Source of the DNA: Paenibacillus roseus
GTDB lineage: Bacteria > Bacillota > Bacilli > Paenibacillales > Paenibacillaceae
Direction: 5' to 3'
Assembly (NCBI RefSeq): GCF_016424485.1
Contig: NZ_JAELUP010000103.1
Span: 124,001 to 188,000, forward strand
Length of the DNA stretch: 64,000 nt
The stretch's first letter is position 1; each line of letters opens with the position of its first letter. Position numbers and translations under genes: made by a program. Below, piece after piece: positions 45,581 to 53,975 of this stretch. The notes under the pieces were generated by a model. It did no database searches and was not told where the DNA came from. It worked only from the letters and a program-made list of their open reading frames with translations.

Positions 45581-45612
45581 TTAGTGATGGCCCTTCGCGG
45601 GGCTGTCACTAA
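45581..45612 (+). other. intercistronic hairpin between chvE and mmsA
   Basis: TTAGTGA pairs with TCACTAA and the inner GGCCC with GGGCT, giving a stable stem without a T-tract. It may protect the upstream mRNA and lower expression of the ATPase and permease genes. Confidence 0.65.
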
Positions 45613-45655
45613 GCTGTTTCATTAGCTATCGCGCATCTGAGAGGGAGGGCCGATT

Positions 45656-47206
45656 ATGACCGATATTATTCTGGAGATGCGAGGCATCACGAAGACGTTC
45701 CCGGGTGTAAGAGCGCTCGATAATGTCAATTTAAAGGTAAGAGAAGGAGAAATTCACGCGCTGATGGGCGAGAACGGCGCTGGCAAGTCAACGCTGATGA
45801 AAGTGCTCAGCGGCGTCTACCCGCACGGTTCTTATGAGGGTAAAATCCTGTTCAAAGGACAGGAATGCCAGTTTCGAGATATCAAGCAAAGCGAACAACT
45901 CGGCATCGTCATCATTCATCAGGAGCTTGCGCTTAGTCCGTACTTGTCAATCGCGGAAAACATATTCCTTGGCAATGAGAAAAGCCGATACGGAATTGTA
46001 AACTGGAGCGATATGATCGTTGGGACGCGCGAGTTGCTCAGGACGGTCGGTCTCCAAGAAGCGCCGAATACGCCGGCCGGTCAGTTGGGCGTCGGCAAGC
46101 AACAACTGGTTGAGATCGCCAAAGCGTTGTCGAAGAAGGTGAAGCTGCTCATACTCGACGAGCCGACAGCGGCGCTCAATGAGGACGATAGCGAGAACTT
46201 GCTGCAAGTGCTTAAGGAGTTCAAGAAGAGAGGGCTTACCTCGATTCTGATTTCGCACAAGCTGAGCGAGATTACAAGAGTGGCCGATTCCATTACCATC
46301 TTGCGCGATGGGAAGACGATTGAGACGCTCGATGTCGGTCGCGATAAAGTGACCGAAGACCGGATCATCAAGGGAATGGTCGGACGCGATATGACCCATC
46401 GGTTTCCACACAGGGAGCCGAATATCGGCGAGACGCTGTTTGAGATCAAAAACTGGTCGGTGTATCATCCGCAGTATCAGGAACGCAAGGTAATCGATGG
46501 CGCGAACTTGTCTATTCGCAGAGGCGAGATTGTCGGCATCGCCGGGCTGATGGGCGCGGGCAGAACAGAGCTGGCGATGAGCGTCTTTGGCAAGGCTTAC
46601 GGCAAGCGGATTAGCGGCAGTCTGCATAAGAATGGCAAGGAGATTACGCTTCCTTCGATCAGTGCAGCGATCGAGCACGGTATAGCCTATGTGACGGAGG
46701 ACCGCAAAACGTACGGTTTGATTCTGATCGACAACATCAAACGAAACGTGACTCTATCCAAACTGGGCAAGATAGCCCGCCGCAGTGTCATCAATGACAA
46801 CCATGAGGTGGTCGAGGTGGAGAACTTCCGTAAGAAAATGAACATCAAGACCCCGACTATTTTGCAGAAGACGATGAATTTGAGCGGAGGAAACCAGCAG
46901 AAAGTGGTGCTCTCCAAGTGGATTTTCACTGACCCGGATATTCTCATCCTTGACGAACCGACGCGGGGCATTGATGTCGGAGCTAAGTACGAAATATATA
47001 CAATCATTCATCAGCTGGCGGCGGAGGGCAAAGGGATTCTACTGATCTCTTCGGAGTTGCCGGAAGTGATCGGGATGTGCGATCGGATTTATGTGATGAG
47101 CGAAGGCGTCATAACAGGCGAAATCGCACATGAGGATGCGTCGCAGGAGAAGCTGATGAAGCTGATGACACGAATGGAGGCGAGCGAAGATGCAATTTCT
47201 CGTTAA
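45656..47206 (+). CDS. mmsA: sugar ABC transporter ATP-binding protein (MmsA/GguA type)
   Basis: The 516-residue protein contains two ABC ATPase domains in one chain, as in RbsA, XylG and MglA. Domain 1 has GENGAGKST, QLGVGKQQLVEIAKAL and LLILDEPTAAL. Domain 2 has the usual degenerate P-loop GLMGAGRTE with LSGGNQQKVVLSKW and LILDEPTRGIDVG. It powers monosaccharide import with the ChvE-type lipoprotein and the MmsB permease. Its 3' end overlaps mmsB by 17 bp, so the two are translationally coupled. Confidence 0.94.
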   Translation: MTDIILEMRGITKTFPGVRALDNVNLKVREGEIHALMGENGAGKSTLMKVLSGVYPHGSYEGKILFKGQECQFRDIKQSEQLGIVIIHQELALSPYLSIAENIFLGNEKSRYGIVNWSDMIVGTRELLRTVGLQEAPNTPAGQLGVGKQQLVEIAKALSKKVKLLILDEPTAALNEDDSENLLQVLKEFKKRGLTSILISHKLSEITRVADSITILRDGKTIETLDVGRDKVTEDRIIKGMVGRDMTHRFPHREPNIGETLFEIKNWSVYHPQYQERKVIDGANLSIRRGEIVGIAGLMGAGRTELAMSVFGKAYGKRISGSLHKNGKEITLPSISAAIEHGIAYVTEDRKTYGLILIDNIKRNVTLSKLGKIARRSVINDNHEVVEVENFRKKMNIKTPTILQKTMNLSGGNQQKVVLSKWIFTDPDILILDEPTRGIDVGAKYEIYTIIHQLAAEGKGILLISSELPEVIGMCDRIYVMSEGVITGEIAHEDASQEKLMKLMTRMEASEDAISR

Positions 47207-48353
47207 GATGTTTCGCAACAATATGCGCCAATACGGGATGCTCGTCGCGCTGGCGTTAATTATGATTTTGTTTCAGATTCTGTCCGACGGCATTCTGCTC
47301 AGACCGCTGAACGTGACGAACCTGATCTTGCAGAACAGTTATATTCTCGTGCTGGCGATCGGGATGGTTCTCGTCATTATAGCCGGACATATCGATCTGT
47401 CGGTTGGGTCGGTGGCTGCTTTCGTCGGCGCGGTGTCCGGCATCATGATGGTGAACTGGAGCATGCCGTTCTGGCTGGCGGTTATTGTGTCGCTGGCGCT
47501 CGGTGCGCTGATCGGGGCGTGGCAAGGGTTCTGGGTCGCTTATGTGCGGATTCCATCGTTCATTGTGACGTTGGCGGGGATGCTGATGTTCCGGGGCTTG
47601 ACAATGCTGGTGCTGAAAGGGCAGTCGATCGGGCCGTTCCCGGAAACGTTCCGCAATATTAGCAGCGGATTTCTACCAGATCCACTTGGAAACGGAGAGC
47701 TGCATCTGATGAGCATTGCGATCGGATTGGGGCTGTCGCTAATTCTGATCTGGAACGAGTGGCGCATCAGGAAGACGGACTTGGGCTATCAGTTCGACGT
47801 TGCGCCGATTGGCATCTTCGCGGCGAAAGTGGCGGCGATGGTGCTGGTACTGAATATTTTCATCTATGTGCTGGCGCGTTACGAAGGGATTCCGAATATT
47901 CTCATCATCTTATTTTTCCTCATTTTGATTTATACGTTCATCACGAACAAGACGGTTATTGGTAGACACGTTTATGCATTGGGCGGCAACGATAAGGCTG
48001 CCAGCTTGTCCGGCGTCAAGACGAAGCGAGTATCATTGTATGTTTTCATTAATATGGGCGTGTTAGCTGCGTTAGCGGGATTGATCTTCGCGGCACGCCT
48101 GAATGCAGCTACGCCAAAAGCAGGCGTCAACTTCGAACTTGACGCGATCGCGGCGAGCTTCATCGGCGGCGCCTCGATGTCCGGCGGCGTAGGCACCGTT
48201 GTAGGTGCGATCATTGGCGGTCTTGTCATGGGTGTCATGAACAACGGCATGTCGCTCATCGGCCTTGGCATCGACTGGCAGCAAGGGATCAAAGGGTTAG
48301 TATTGCTGTTAGCTGTAGCATTCGATATTTATAACCGGAACAAGGCGAGCTGA
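47190..48353 (+). CDS. mmsB: sugar ABC transporter permease (MmsB/GguB type)
   Basis: The 387-residue membrane protein has about 10 hydrophobic segments and the family motifs GHIDLSVGSVAAF, RIPSFIVTLAGMLMFRGL, VYALGGNDKAASLSGV and ASFIGGASMSGGVGTVVGAIIGGLVMGVMNNGMSL. It forms the channel with MmsA. The start lies within the end of mmsA, with GGAGG 9-10 bp upstream. It is the last gene of the sugar island. Confidence 0.94.
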   Translation: MQFLVKMFRNNMRQYGMLVALALIMILFQILSDGILLRPLNVTNLILQNSYILVLAIGMVLVIIAGHIDLSVGSVAAFVGAVSGIMMVNWSMPFWLAVIVSLALGALIGAWQGFWVAYVRIPSFIVTLAGMLMFRGLTMLVLKGQSIGPFPETFRNISSGFLPDPLGNGELHLMSIAIGLGLSLILIWNEWRIRKTDLGYQFDVAPIGIFAAKVAAMVLVLNIFIYVLARYEGIPNILIILFFLILIYTFITNKTVIGRHVYALGGNDKAASLSGVKTKRVSLYVFINMGVLAALAGLIFAARLNAATPKAGVNFELDAIAASFIGGASMSGGVGTVVGAIIGGLVMGVMNNGMSLIGLGIDWQQGIKGLVLLLAVAFDIYNRNKAS

Positions 48354-48410
48354 TTGGCAGCTTGAAGCGCCCAAGCAGCGCATGCATCGTTGATATTGGA
48401 AAGGTATTGA

Positions 48411-48698
48411 GGATGTCTAGCTAGAGTCGGACGAGACAATGGGGCAGTTCAAGGCATTTTTTGGGGGAAGGCCGTTGATCGAGTATTCAGAGGAACGGGT
48501 ACAGGATGCAAAAGATGTGTGGCGGAAGTGTTCCGCAAGTGTGAGATGAAACGACCCTATGGAGATCTCCGGCGCATTCAGCACATGATCGACAATGCGG
48601 ACGTTCTGATTACTGCGTGGTCGGGGGCAGTGGAATTTTATCCAAAGCTCAGGTTCAATAAAGCGGACAAAGCTTTCGTCATCCCAAGAAAGCAATAG
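48411..48698 (+). other. 95-codon open stretch without a usable start, possible gene remnant
   Basis: After a TGA at 48408-48410 one frame stays open to TAG 48696-48698. The second half reads like a folded protein (KRPYGDLRRIQHMIDNADVL, then ITAWSGAVEFYPKLRFNKAD) but the only ATG is about 60 codons in and has no good ribosome binding site. The family is unknown to me. Apart from this and the terminator at 48730, the 700-bp gap (48354-49053) holds nothing else I can support. Confidence 0.35.
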
Positions 48699-48729
48699 AC
48701 GGCTTAACGTTAGACAAGCGGTAATGTGC

Positions 48730-48795
48730 AAGGGCTCCTAAGGCATTGGCGAAATTTTCGCACGTATGCGTGAAGGAGCCCTTTCTATTTTTAAA
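48730..48795 (+). terminator. long terminator hairpin upstream of the GGDEF-EAL gene
   Basis: AAGGGCTCCT pairs with AGGAGCCCTT across an apical region that itself contains GCGAAATTTTCGC, then TTCTATTTTT. Confidence 0.8.
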
Positions 48796-49125
48796 TAAGC
48801 ATCCTATTTATACTTTTTCCAATCCATCTTGCTGTTCTCCAGCAAATATTCAAAATTGTTTTCCAAGAAACTGTCTTTCGATCTACTACTGGTTATAAGG
48901 TCGGAGGAAGCATAATGCGGGTATGGAGACATCCGCTCAAGGGCCCAAAGACTATAGGCGCAATTCTTTAAAATGAAATAGTTCTAATTCGTTATTGGAA
49001 ATTAATTCCATAAATTATCCAAAATCAAGGAGGATTTAAAGAGGATTTGTCGAATGACATACAATGACAAGAAGACCAGTGTAAATACTACTAAATGGCG
49101 ATTTACTGGGGGGAGGGGGGCATCT

Positions 49126-51939
49126 ATGTCCAAAGAGCAAACCAGATATTCTCGCCTGGCCAATATCACCAAATTGATTAACACAAATCTTGAACTGCGA
49201 GAAGTGCTGAGTCACGTTGTGACCGCCATTTCCGAGGAAATCGTCAGTTGTGATTCCGTAGGCATCTACTTGCCGCAGGGCGACGGAACCTTCAAAGGTT
49301 TTGTAGGCAAGCCTGAGTTTATCAATGGTATGACGCTCGATATGCAAGTTATTAATCCGGAGCTGGATCATCTGGCCAGAGAAGTAATCGAAACGGGAAA
49401 AACGATCTATATCCCCGATACTTCGGTCGATCATCGGCCTGATCAGGGCGCCATCGCCGCGTTTCAGATCAAATCTTTGTTGGTCGGACCGATTTCCTAC
49501 GAAGGGGAATTGTTCGGACTAATATTCCTGTTTGATTACGGCATTCCGATGAATCTGAACGAGTCCGAAATTCAAACTGTGGAAGCTTATATCAATATGG
49601 CGGCAGTTGCGATTCGGAATTCAAATGAGTTGACGCGCAAAGAAAATTTGATTGCAGAGAAGCAGCTGTTGCTCGATGTGTCTCGGGACCTGGCGATGTG
49701 CTCGTCAATGCAAGAGGTGCTGGACAAGTGCTTCAGCTATATTTCACGGGTGATGGGCAACTCCAACATCGGCGCGCATTTCATCGATCCGCTGGCAGGC
49801 CGCAGAATCAAACCGGCCCGGCTCAGCAAGGGCAGCGACTGGACAGAAGAAGAATGGATGAAGACGCATAGCAAAATCAAGATCGACCACAGCGAGGACA
49901 AAATGTTCCAGGAAGTCATCCGGACGAAGAAGTCCGTGCTTGTGCCTGATGTCATGGCTGATCCGCGGCCTAACCATGACGCATGTCGCAGATTTGGGAT
50001 TAAAGGCATCTTCATGATGCCTATGGTATCCATCGGCCAGGTGCTTGGCACAATTGCTGTCGTTAACCTCGAAGGAAAAGAGCGGAGCTATACCCAGGCA
50101 AGCATGCAGCTTGCGCAATCAATTGCCGATACCACCGCGTCGGTACTGTCCAACTTGCTCTATATGGAGAAGCAGGAACTGATTATCCAGGAGCGGACAT
50201 TCGAGCTGCTGGAGAAAAATACGGAACTGGAAAATGCGGTGAAAGAGCTGCAACGCATCAGCCGGGAAAAAGAACTGATTCTTAACTCAGCCGGAGAAGG
50301 GATATTCGGCCTTGATCGGGAGGGCTTTATCACCTTTTGCAACCCGGCAGCCGCCAGCATGCTGGGATATGACAACAAGGAGAGTCTGATTGATCAGTCT
50401 TACAGCGGCATTTTCAAACGGATTACGTCGTTTCAGCCGGGGGAACAGCCGAATTTTGCCTCTTATATTGAGAATAACAACACGGAGTATGACACCGATG
50501 AGCAGTTCTTCCGCGAGGACGGTTCGCGCTTCCCTGTTGAATATGTCGTTTCATCCATCAAGGAAGACGGAGCCATCGTCGGCTATGTCGTGACCTTCAA
50601 GGATATTACGACACGCAAGTTGATGGAAGAGAAAATCAGGTATCACGCTTATTACGACAGCTTGACAAATTTGCCCAACCGGGTGCTGTTGAAGGATCGC
50701 CTGAATCAGGGACTGGCCTACGCCCAGATTCACGGCGAGAAGCTTGCCGTCTTCTTTCTCGATCTCGACCGTTTCAAAATGATCAACGACACGCTTGGTC
50801 ACAGCTACGGCGATCTGCTGCTTGAGGAAGTGGCGCGCCGGCTAAGCGACTGTGTCGGCAAGGGCGCAACGGTTTCGCGCCAGGGCGGAGATGAATTCAC
50901 AATTATCCTGCCCAGTGTGCAAAACGAGGAGGAAGTCATCGTTGTCGCTGAACGTGTGCTGGAGGCCTTCTCGCGCCCGTTCAACCTTAATGGCAATGAG
51001 GTGTTCATCAAGACAAGCATCGGCATCAGCATCTTTCCTTACGATGGCGATACGGAAGAAAGCTTGATCATGAACGCCGATACGGCGATGTACAAGTCCA
51101 AGGAACTGACAGGCAACAACTATCAGTTTTATACTTCCGGCATGGACAGGCAGACGCTGGATGGAGTCAAGTTCGTCAGCGCCTTGTATCGCGCGGTCGA
51201 CCATCAGGAATTTGTGATCTATTATCAGCCTAAAATCAATTATCTAACAGGAGAAATAACCGGCGTCGAAGCGCTCGTTCGCTGGAACCACCCGGAGCGG
51301 GGAATGGTGCTGCCGGGGGAGTTCATTCCGATTGCCGAGGAAATCGGGCTGATCATCCCAATCGGTGAATGGGTGCTGCGCGGCGCGTGTGAACAACTGA
51401 AAACGTGGCACAATCTCGGCTTTAAGGATCTGGATGTTTCCGTTAACATTTCCGCGCGGCAGTTCGAGCAGCGCAATTTGCTGCATACCGTCAACAGCAT
51501 CCTTGAGGAAACCGGACTGTCGCCTGGCGATTTGGAACTGGAATTGACAGAAAATATCATCATCAAAAATACGGAAGGCACGCTGAAAACGATGGAGCAG
51601 TTCAGGGAGTCCGGTATCAAAATTGCCATTGATGACTTTGGTACAGGCTTTTCTTCACTTGGCTATCTGAAACGGTTCCCGATTACGACGCTCAAGGTGG
51701 ATCGCTCCTTCTTGAAGGATGTCGACTCTGATTACGAAAATACGGCCATCGCGACGACAATCATTACACTAGCGCAAAATCTGAAGCTCGAAGTGATCGC
51801 CGAAGGGGTGGAAAATCAGGCGCAAATTGATTTCCTGTTGTCCAAAGGCTGCACCTCGATGCAAGGCTACTATTTCGGCAAGCCGCAGTCCGCCGAGCAA
51901 TTGACCAACTTGCTGCTGCTGGGCGTGAAGACCCGTTAG
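49126..51939 (+). CDS. GAF-GAF-PAS-GGDEF-EAL cyclic di-GMP signalling protein
   Basis: The roughly 937-residue cytoplasmic protein has two GAF domains (about residues 15-165 and 185-345), a coiled-coil, a PAS domain (about 375-500, EGIFGLDREGFITFCNPAAA), a GGDEF domain with intact GGDEF at 587-591, and an EAL domain with E715-A-L and DDFGTGFSSLGYLKRFP. Both catalytic motifs are conserved, so both synthesis and breakdown of c-di-GMP are possible, set by GAF/PAS ligands. ATG 49126 is chosen for the G-rich site 5 bp upstream; ATG 49054, with GAGGA upstream, would add 24 residues. It is monocistronic. No membrane segment is seen. Confidence 0.93.
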   Translation: MSKEQTRYSRLANITKLINTNLELREVLSHVVTAISEEIVSCDSVGIYLPQGDGTFKGFVGKPEFINGMTLDMQVINPELDHLAREVIETGKTIYIPDTSVDHRPDQGAIAAFQIKSLLVGPISYEGELFGLIFLFDYGIPMNLNESEIQTVEAYINMAAVAIRNSNELTRKENLIAEKQLLLDVSRDLAMCSSMQEVLDKCFSYISRVMGNSNIGAHFIDPLAGRRIKPARLSKGSDWTEEEWMKTHSKIKIDHSEDKMFQEVIRTKKSVLVPDVMADPRPNHDACRRFGIKGIFMMPMVSIGQVLGTIAVVNLEGKERSYTQASMQLAQSIADTTASVLSNLLYMEKQELIIQERTFELLEKNTELENAVKELQRISREKELILNSAGEGIFGLDREGFITFCNPAAASMLGYDNKESLIDQSYSGIFKRITSFQPGEQPNFASYIENNNTEYDTDEQFFREDGSRFPVEYVVSSIKEDGAIVGYVVTFKDITTRKLMEEKIRYHAYYDSLTNLPNRVLLKDRLNQGLAYAQIHGEKLAVFFLDLDRFKMINDTLGHSYGDLLLEEVARRLSDCVGKGATVSRQGGDEFTIILPSVQNEEEVIVVAERVLEAFSRPFNLNGNEVFIKTSIGISIFPYDGDTEESLIMNADTAMYKSKELTGNNYQFYTSGMDRQTLDGVKFVSALYRAVDHQEFVIYYQPKINYLTGEITGVEALVRWNHPERGMVLPGEFIPIAEEIGLIIPIGEWVLRGACEQLKTWHNLGFKDLDVSVNISARQFEQRNLLHTVNSILEETGLSPGDLELELTENIIIKNTEGTLKTMEQFRESGIKIAIDDFGTGFSSLGYLKRFPITTLKVDRSFLKDVDSDYENTAIATTIITLAQNLKLEVIAEGVENQAQIDFLLSKGCTSMQGYYFGKPQSAEQLTNLLLLGVKTR

Positions 51940-52049
51940 TTTGAAGACATATCTTGTACTCGATGAACCCCTACTATAACTATTGATTAAGTTGTTGTCA
52001 CCTGCCGCCAGCGGCAGAAGTGTCAAATTTGAGAAGGGGGAATGAATCA

Positions 52050-53690
52050 ATGAAGGTTGCGCGTGCTGTGTTTGATTATCTGTTATCTGGAGGCGTACAA
52101 TATGTCTTCGGCATCCCTGCAGGATCGGTCAACGGTCTGTACAACGAGTTGTACGACCTTCCGCAAATTACGCCTGTGGTTACCAAACATGAAGGGGCCG
52201 CCTCCTACATGGCTGCTGCCTATGCCAAATATTCGCGCGGACTAAGCGTCTGCATCGGATGCAGCGGTCCGGGAGGAACCAATCTGGTGACCGGGGTTGC
52301 CAACGCCATGCGCGAGCACTTGCCTGTGCTCTTCATAACCGGTGCTGTGCCGGTGAGTACAGTGGGACTTAATGCTTCACAGGAACTGGATGCCGAGCCG
52401 ATCTTTCGCCCGGTTACAAAATACAGCGTGACGGTGCGGCGCGGCGCGGACTTGCCCGTTGAGATTGCCAAAGCGGTCGGCATCGCGCTATCGGGCGTCC
52501 CTGGGCCGGTGCATGTGGCGATTCCGATTGATGTGCAGTTGACGGATATCGATGATGCCGCAGCGTTGCCGGAGTTTCCTGTGCGAGCGCCTGTTGTGCC
52601 GGATGCGGCGCGTGTGCGTCAGGCGGCGCGCGAACTGGTCGCGCACAAGAGCGGCTACATCTTCGCCGGACAGGGAGCGCGAGAATGCGCCGACGCCGTG
52701 CTGGAGCTGGCGGAGCTGCTCGATTGGCCGATCGTGACGACGCCCCAAGCGAAAGGTCTGTTGCGAGACGACCATCCGCTGCATGCGGGCGTGTTCGGAT
52801 TTGCCGGTCATGAGCAAGCTTCTGCGCTCATCAACGACGGCGATGGTCAAGCGATTGTAGTGATCGGCTCCAGTCTAGGCGAAACGGCTACGAACAACTG
52901 GAACCCTAATTTGACGAAGGATCGCTACTTTATCCAGTTGGATTTCGATAAGGATGTCTTCCATCGCAAGTATCCCGTCGATCTTCCCATATTGGGGGAT
53001 ATCCATCTAAGCCTGCTGTTCCTCATCGATGAATTGCAGGAATTGGGGTTGACGCGGACAGCCTATGAACGACCAAGCCGTGAAAGTCTGCCCGACGATG
53101 CGGCGTACAGCTCGCGGAATGTACTGACCAAATTGCAGCATAGTTTGCCTGCTTCGGCGCTGTACACGATTGATATTGGCGAGTTCATGTCCTATGTAAT
53201 CCGTTATATGAATGTCCACGCGGAAGGAAGCTTCGATATCAATGTGCATTTTGGCGCGATGGGCAGTGCAATCGGCGCGGCGATTGGCGCGAAGCTGGCT
53301 GATCCTGAGCGACCGGTCGTGTGCCTCACCGGCGATGGCTGCTTCTTCATGCACGGTATGGAAGTGTTGACGGCCAAAGAATACGAGTTGCCGATTCTAT
53401 TCGTTGTCATGAACAACGCCCGCCTCGGCATGGTGTATCACGGTCATACACTGCAATACAAACGGTCGCATGCGCGCTTTGAACAACAGCCGATCAACAT
53501 TGCCGCTGTGGCGCAGGCGATGGACATTCCCAGCTACCGCGTAGAAACGATGGACGATCTGGACCGGGACGCGATTGCGGCAATGGTGCGCGATTTGCGC
53601 GGGCCGGCTGTTCTGGAAATCTCCCTGGTGGACAACAACATCCCCCCGATGGGGGATCGGGTGAAATTTCTTTCCTCTTTTGTAAAGTAA
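52050..53690 (+). CDS. thiamine-diphosphate-dependent enzyme, acetolactate synthase/decarboxylase-like
   Basis: The 546-residue protein has the three-domain POX/ALS architecture: catalytic E48 in TKHEGAASYMAAAYA, a central domain, and the ThDP/Mg2+ motif starting GDG at 428-430 and ending NN at 455-456. Length and sequence fit the group of acetolactate synthases, benzoylformate decarboxylases and oxidases. The FAD-binding features needed for a true acetohydroxyacid synthase are not clear, and no ilvN (small subunit) follows, so a 2-keto-acid decarboxylase or lyase is at least as likely. The start at 52050 has AGGGGG 9 bp upstream. A UbiD-type decarboxylase gene follows in the same direction after 285 bp and a hairpin. 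Confidence 0.85.
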   Translation: MKVARAVFDYLLSGGVQYVFGIPAGSVNGLYNELYDLPQITPVVTKHEGAASYMAAAYAKYSRGLSVCIGCSGPGGTNLVTGVANAMREHLPVLFITGAVPVSTVGLNASQELDAEPIFRPVTKYSVTVRRGADLPVEIAKAVGIALSGVPGPVHVAIPIDVQLTDIDDAAALPEFPVRAPVVPDAARVRQAARELVAHKSGYIFAGQGARECADAVLELAELLDWPIVTTPQAKGLLRDDHPLHAGVFGFAGHEQASALINDGDGQAIVVIGSSLGETATNNWNPNLTKDRYFIQLDFDKDVFHRKYPVDLPILGDIHLSLLFLIDELQELGLTRTAYERPSRESLPDDAAYSSRNVLTKLQHSLPASALYTIDIGEFMSYVIRYMNVHAEGSFDINVHFGAMGSAIGAAIGAKLADPERPVVCLTGDGCFFMHGMEVLTAKEYELPILFVVMNNARLGMVYHGHTLQYKRSHARFEQQPINIAAVAQAMDIPSYRVETMDDLDRDAIAAMVRDLRGPAVLEISLVDNNIPPMGDRVKFLSSFVK

Positions 53691-53712
53691 ACCTCGAGGA
53701 ATTTTTGGTTTT

Positions 53713-53760
53713 CAAAAGCTCTCCCTTGGGGGATGTACCAGCCGCAAGGGATGGCTTTTG
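53713..53760. terminator. hairpin after the ThDP enzyme gene
   Basis: CAAAAGC/GCTTTTG encloses CCCTTG/CAAGGG. There is no strong T-tract, so it is a weak terminator or processing site. The remaining intergenic DNA to 53975 holds no supported gene. Confidence 0.5.
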
Positions 53761-53975
53761 TGAGTGTCATCATTTCTCGTGGGTTTAGCTTAACATACCA
53801 GTCGGCTTTTCCGTCGGCGCTCATTTGCAGTCGACATTTCGGAAAATGAAGCTGCAAATTCCTTGTAAGTGTACGTTCTTTGACCAATTCCCCTTCTACC
53901 TTGTCTTTCACCAGCCAAAAGCTGCATAATAGAAGGATCAGGTTCGTGTAACGAACGGGTTGGAGGAAATTATCC

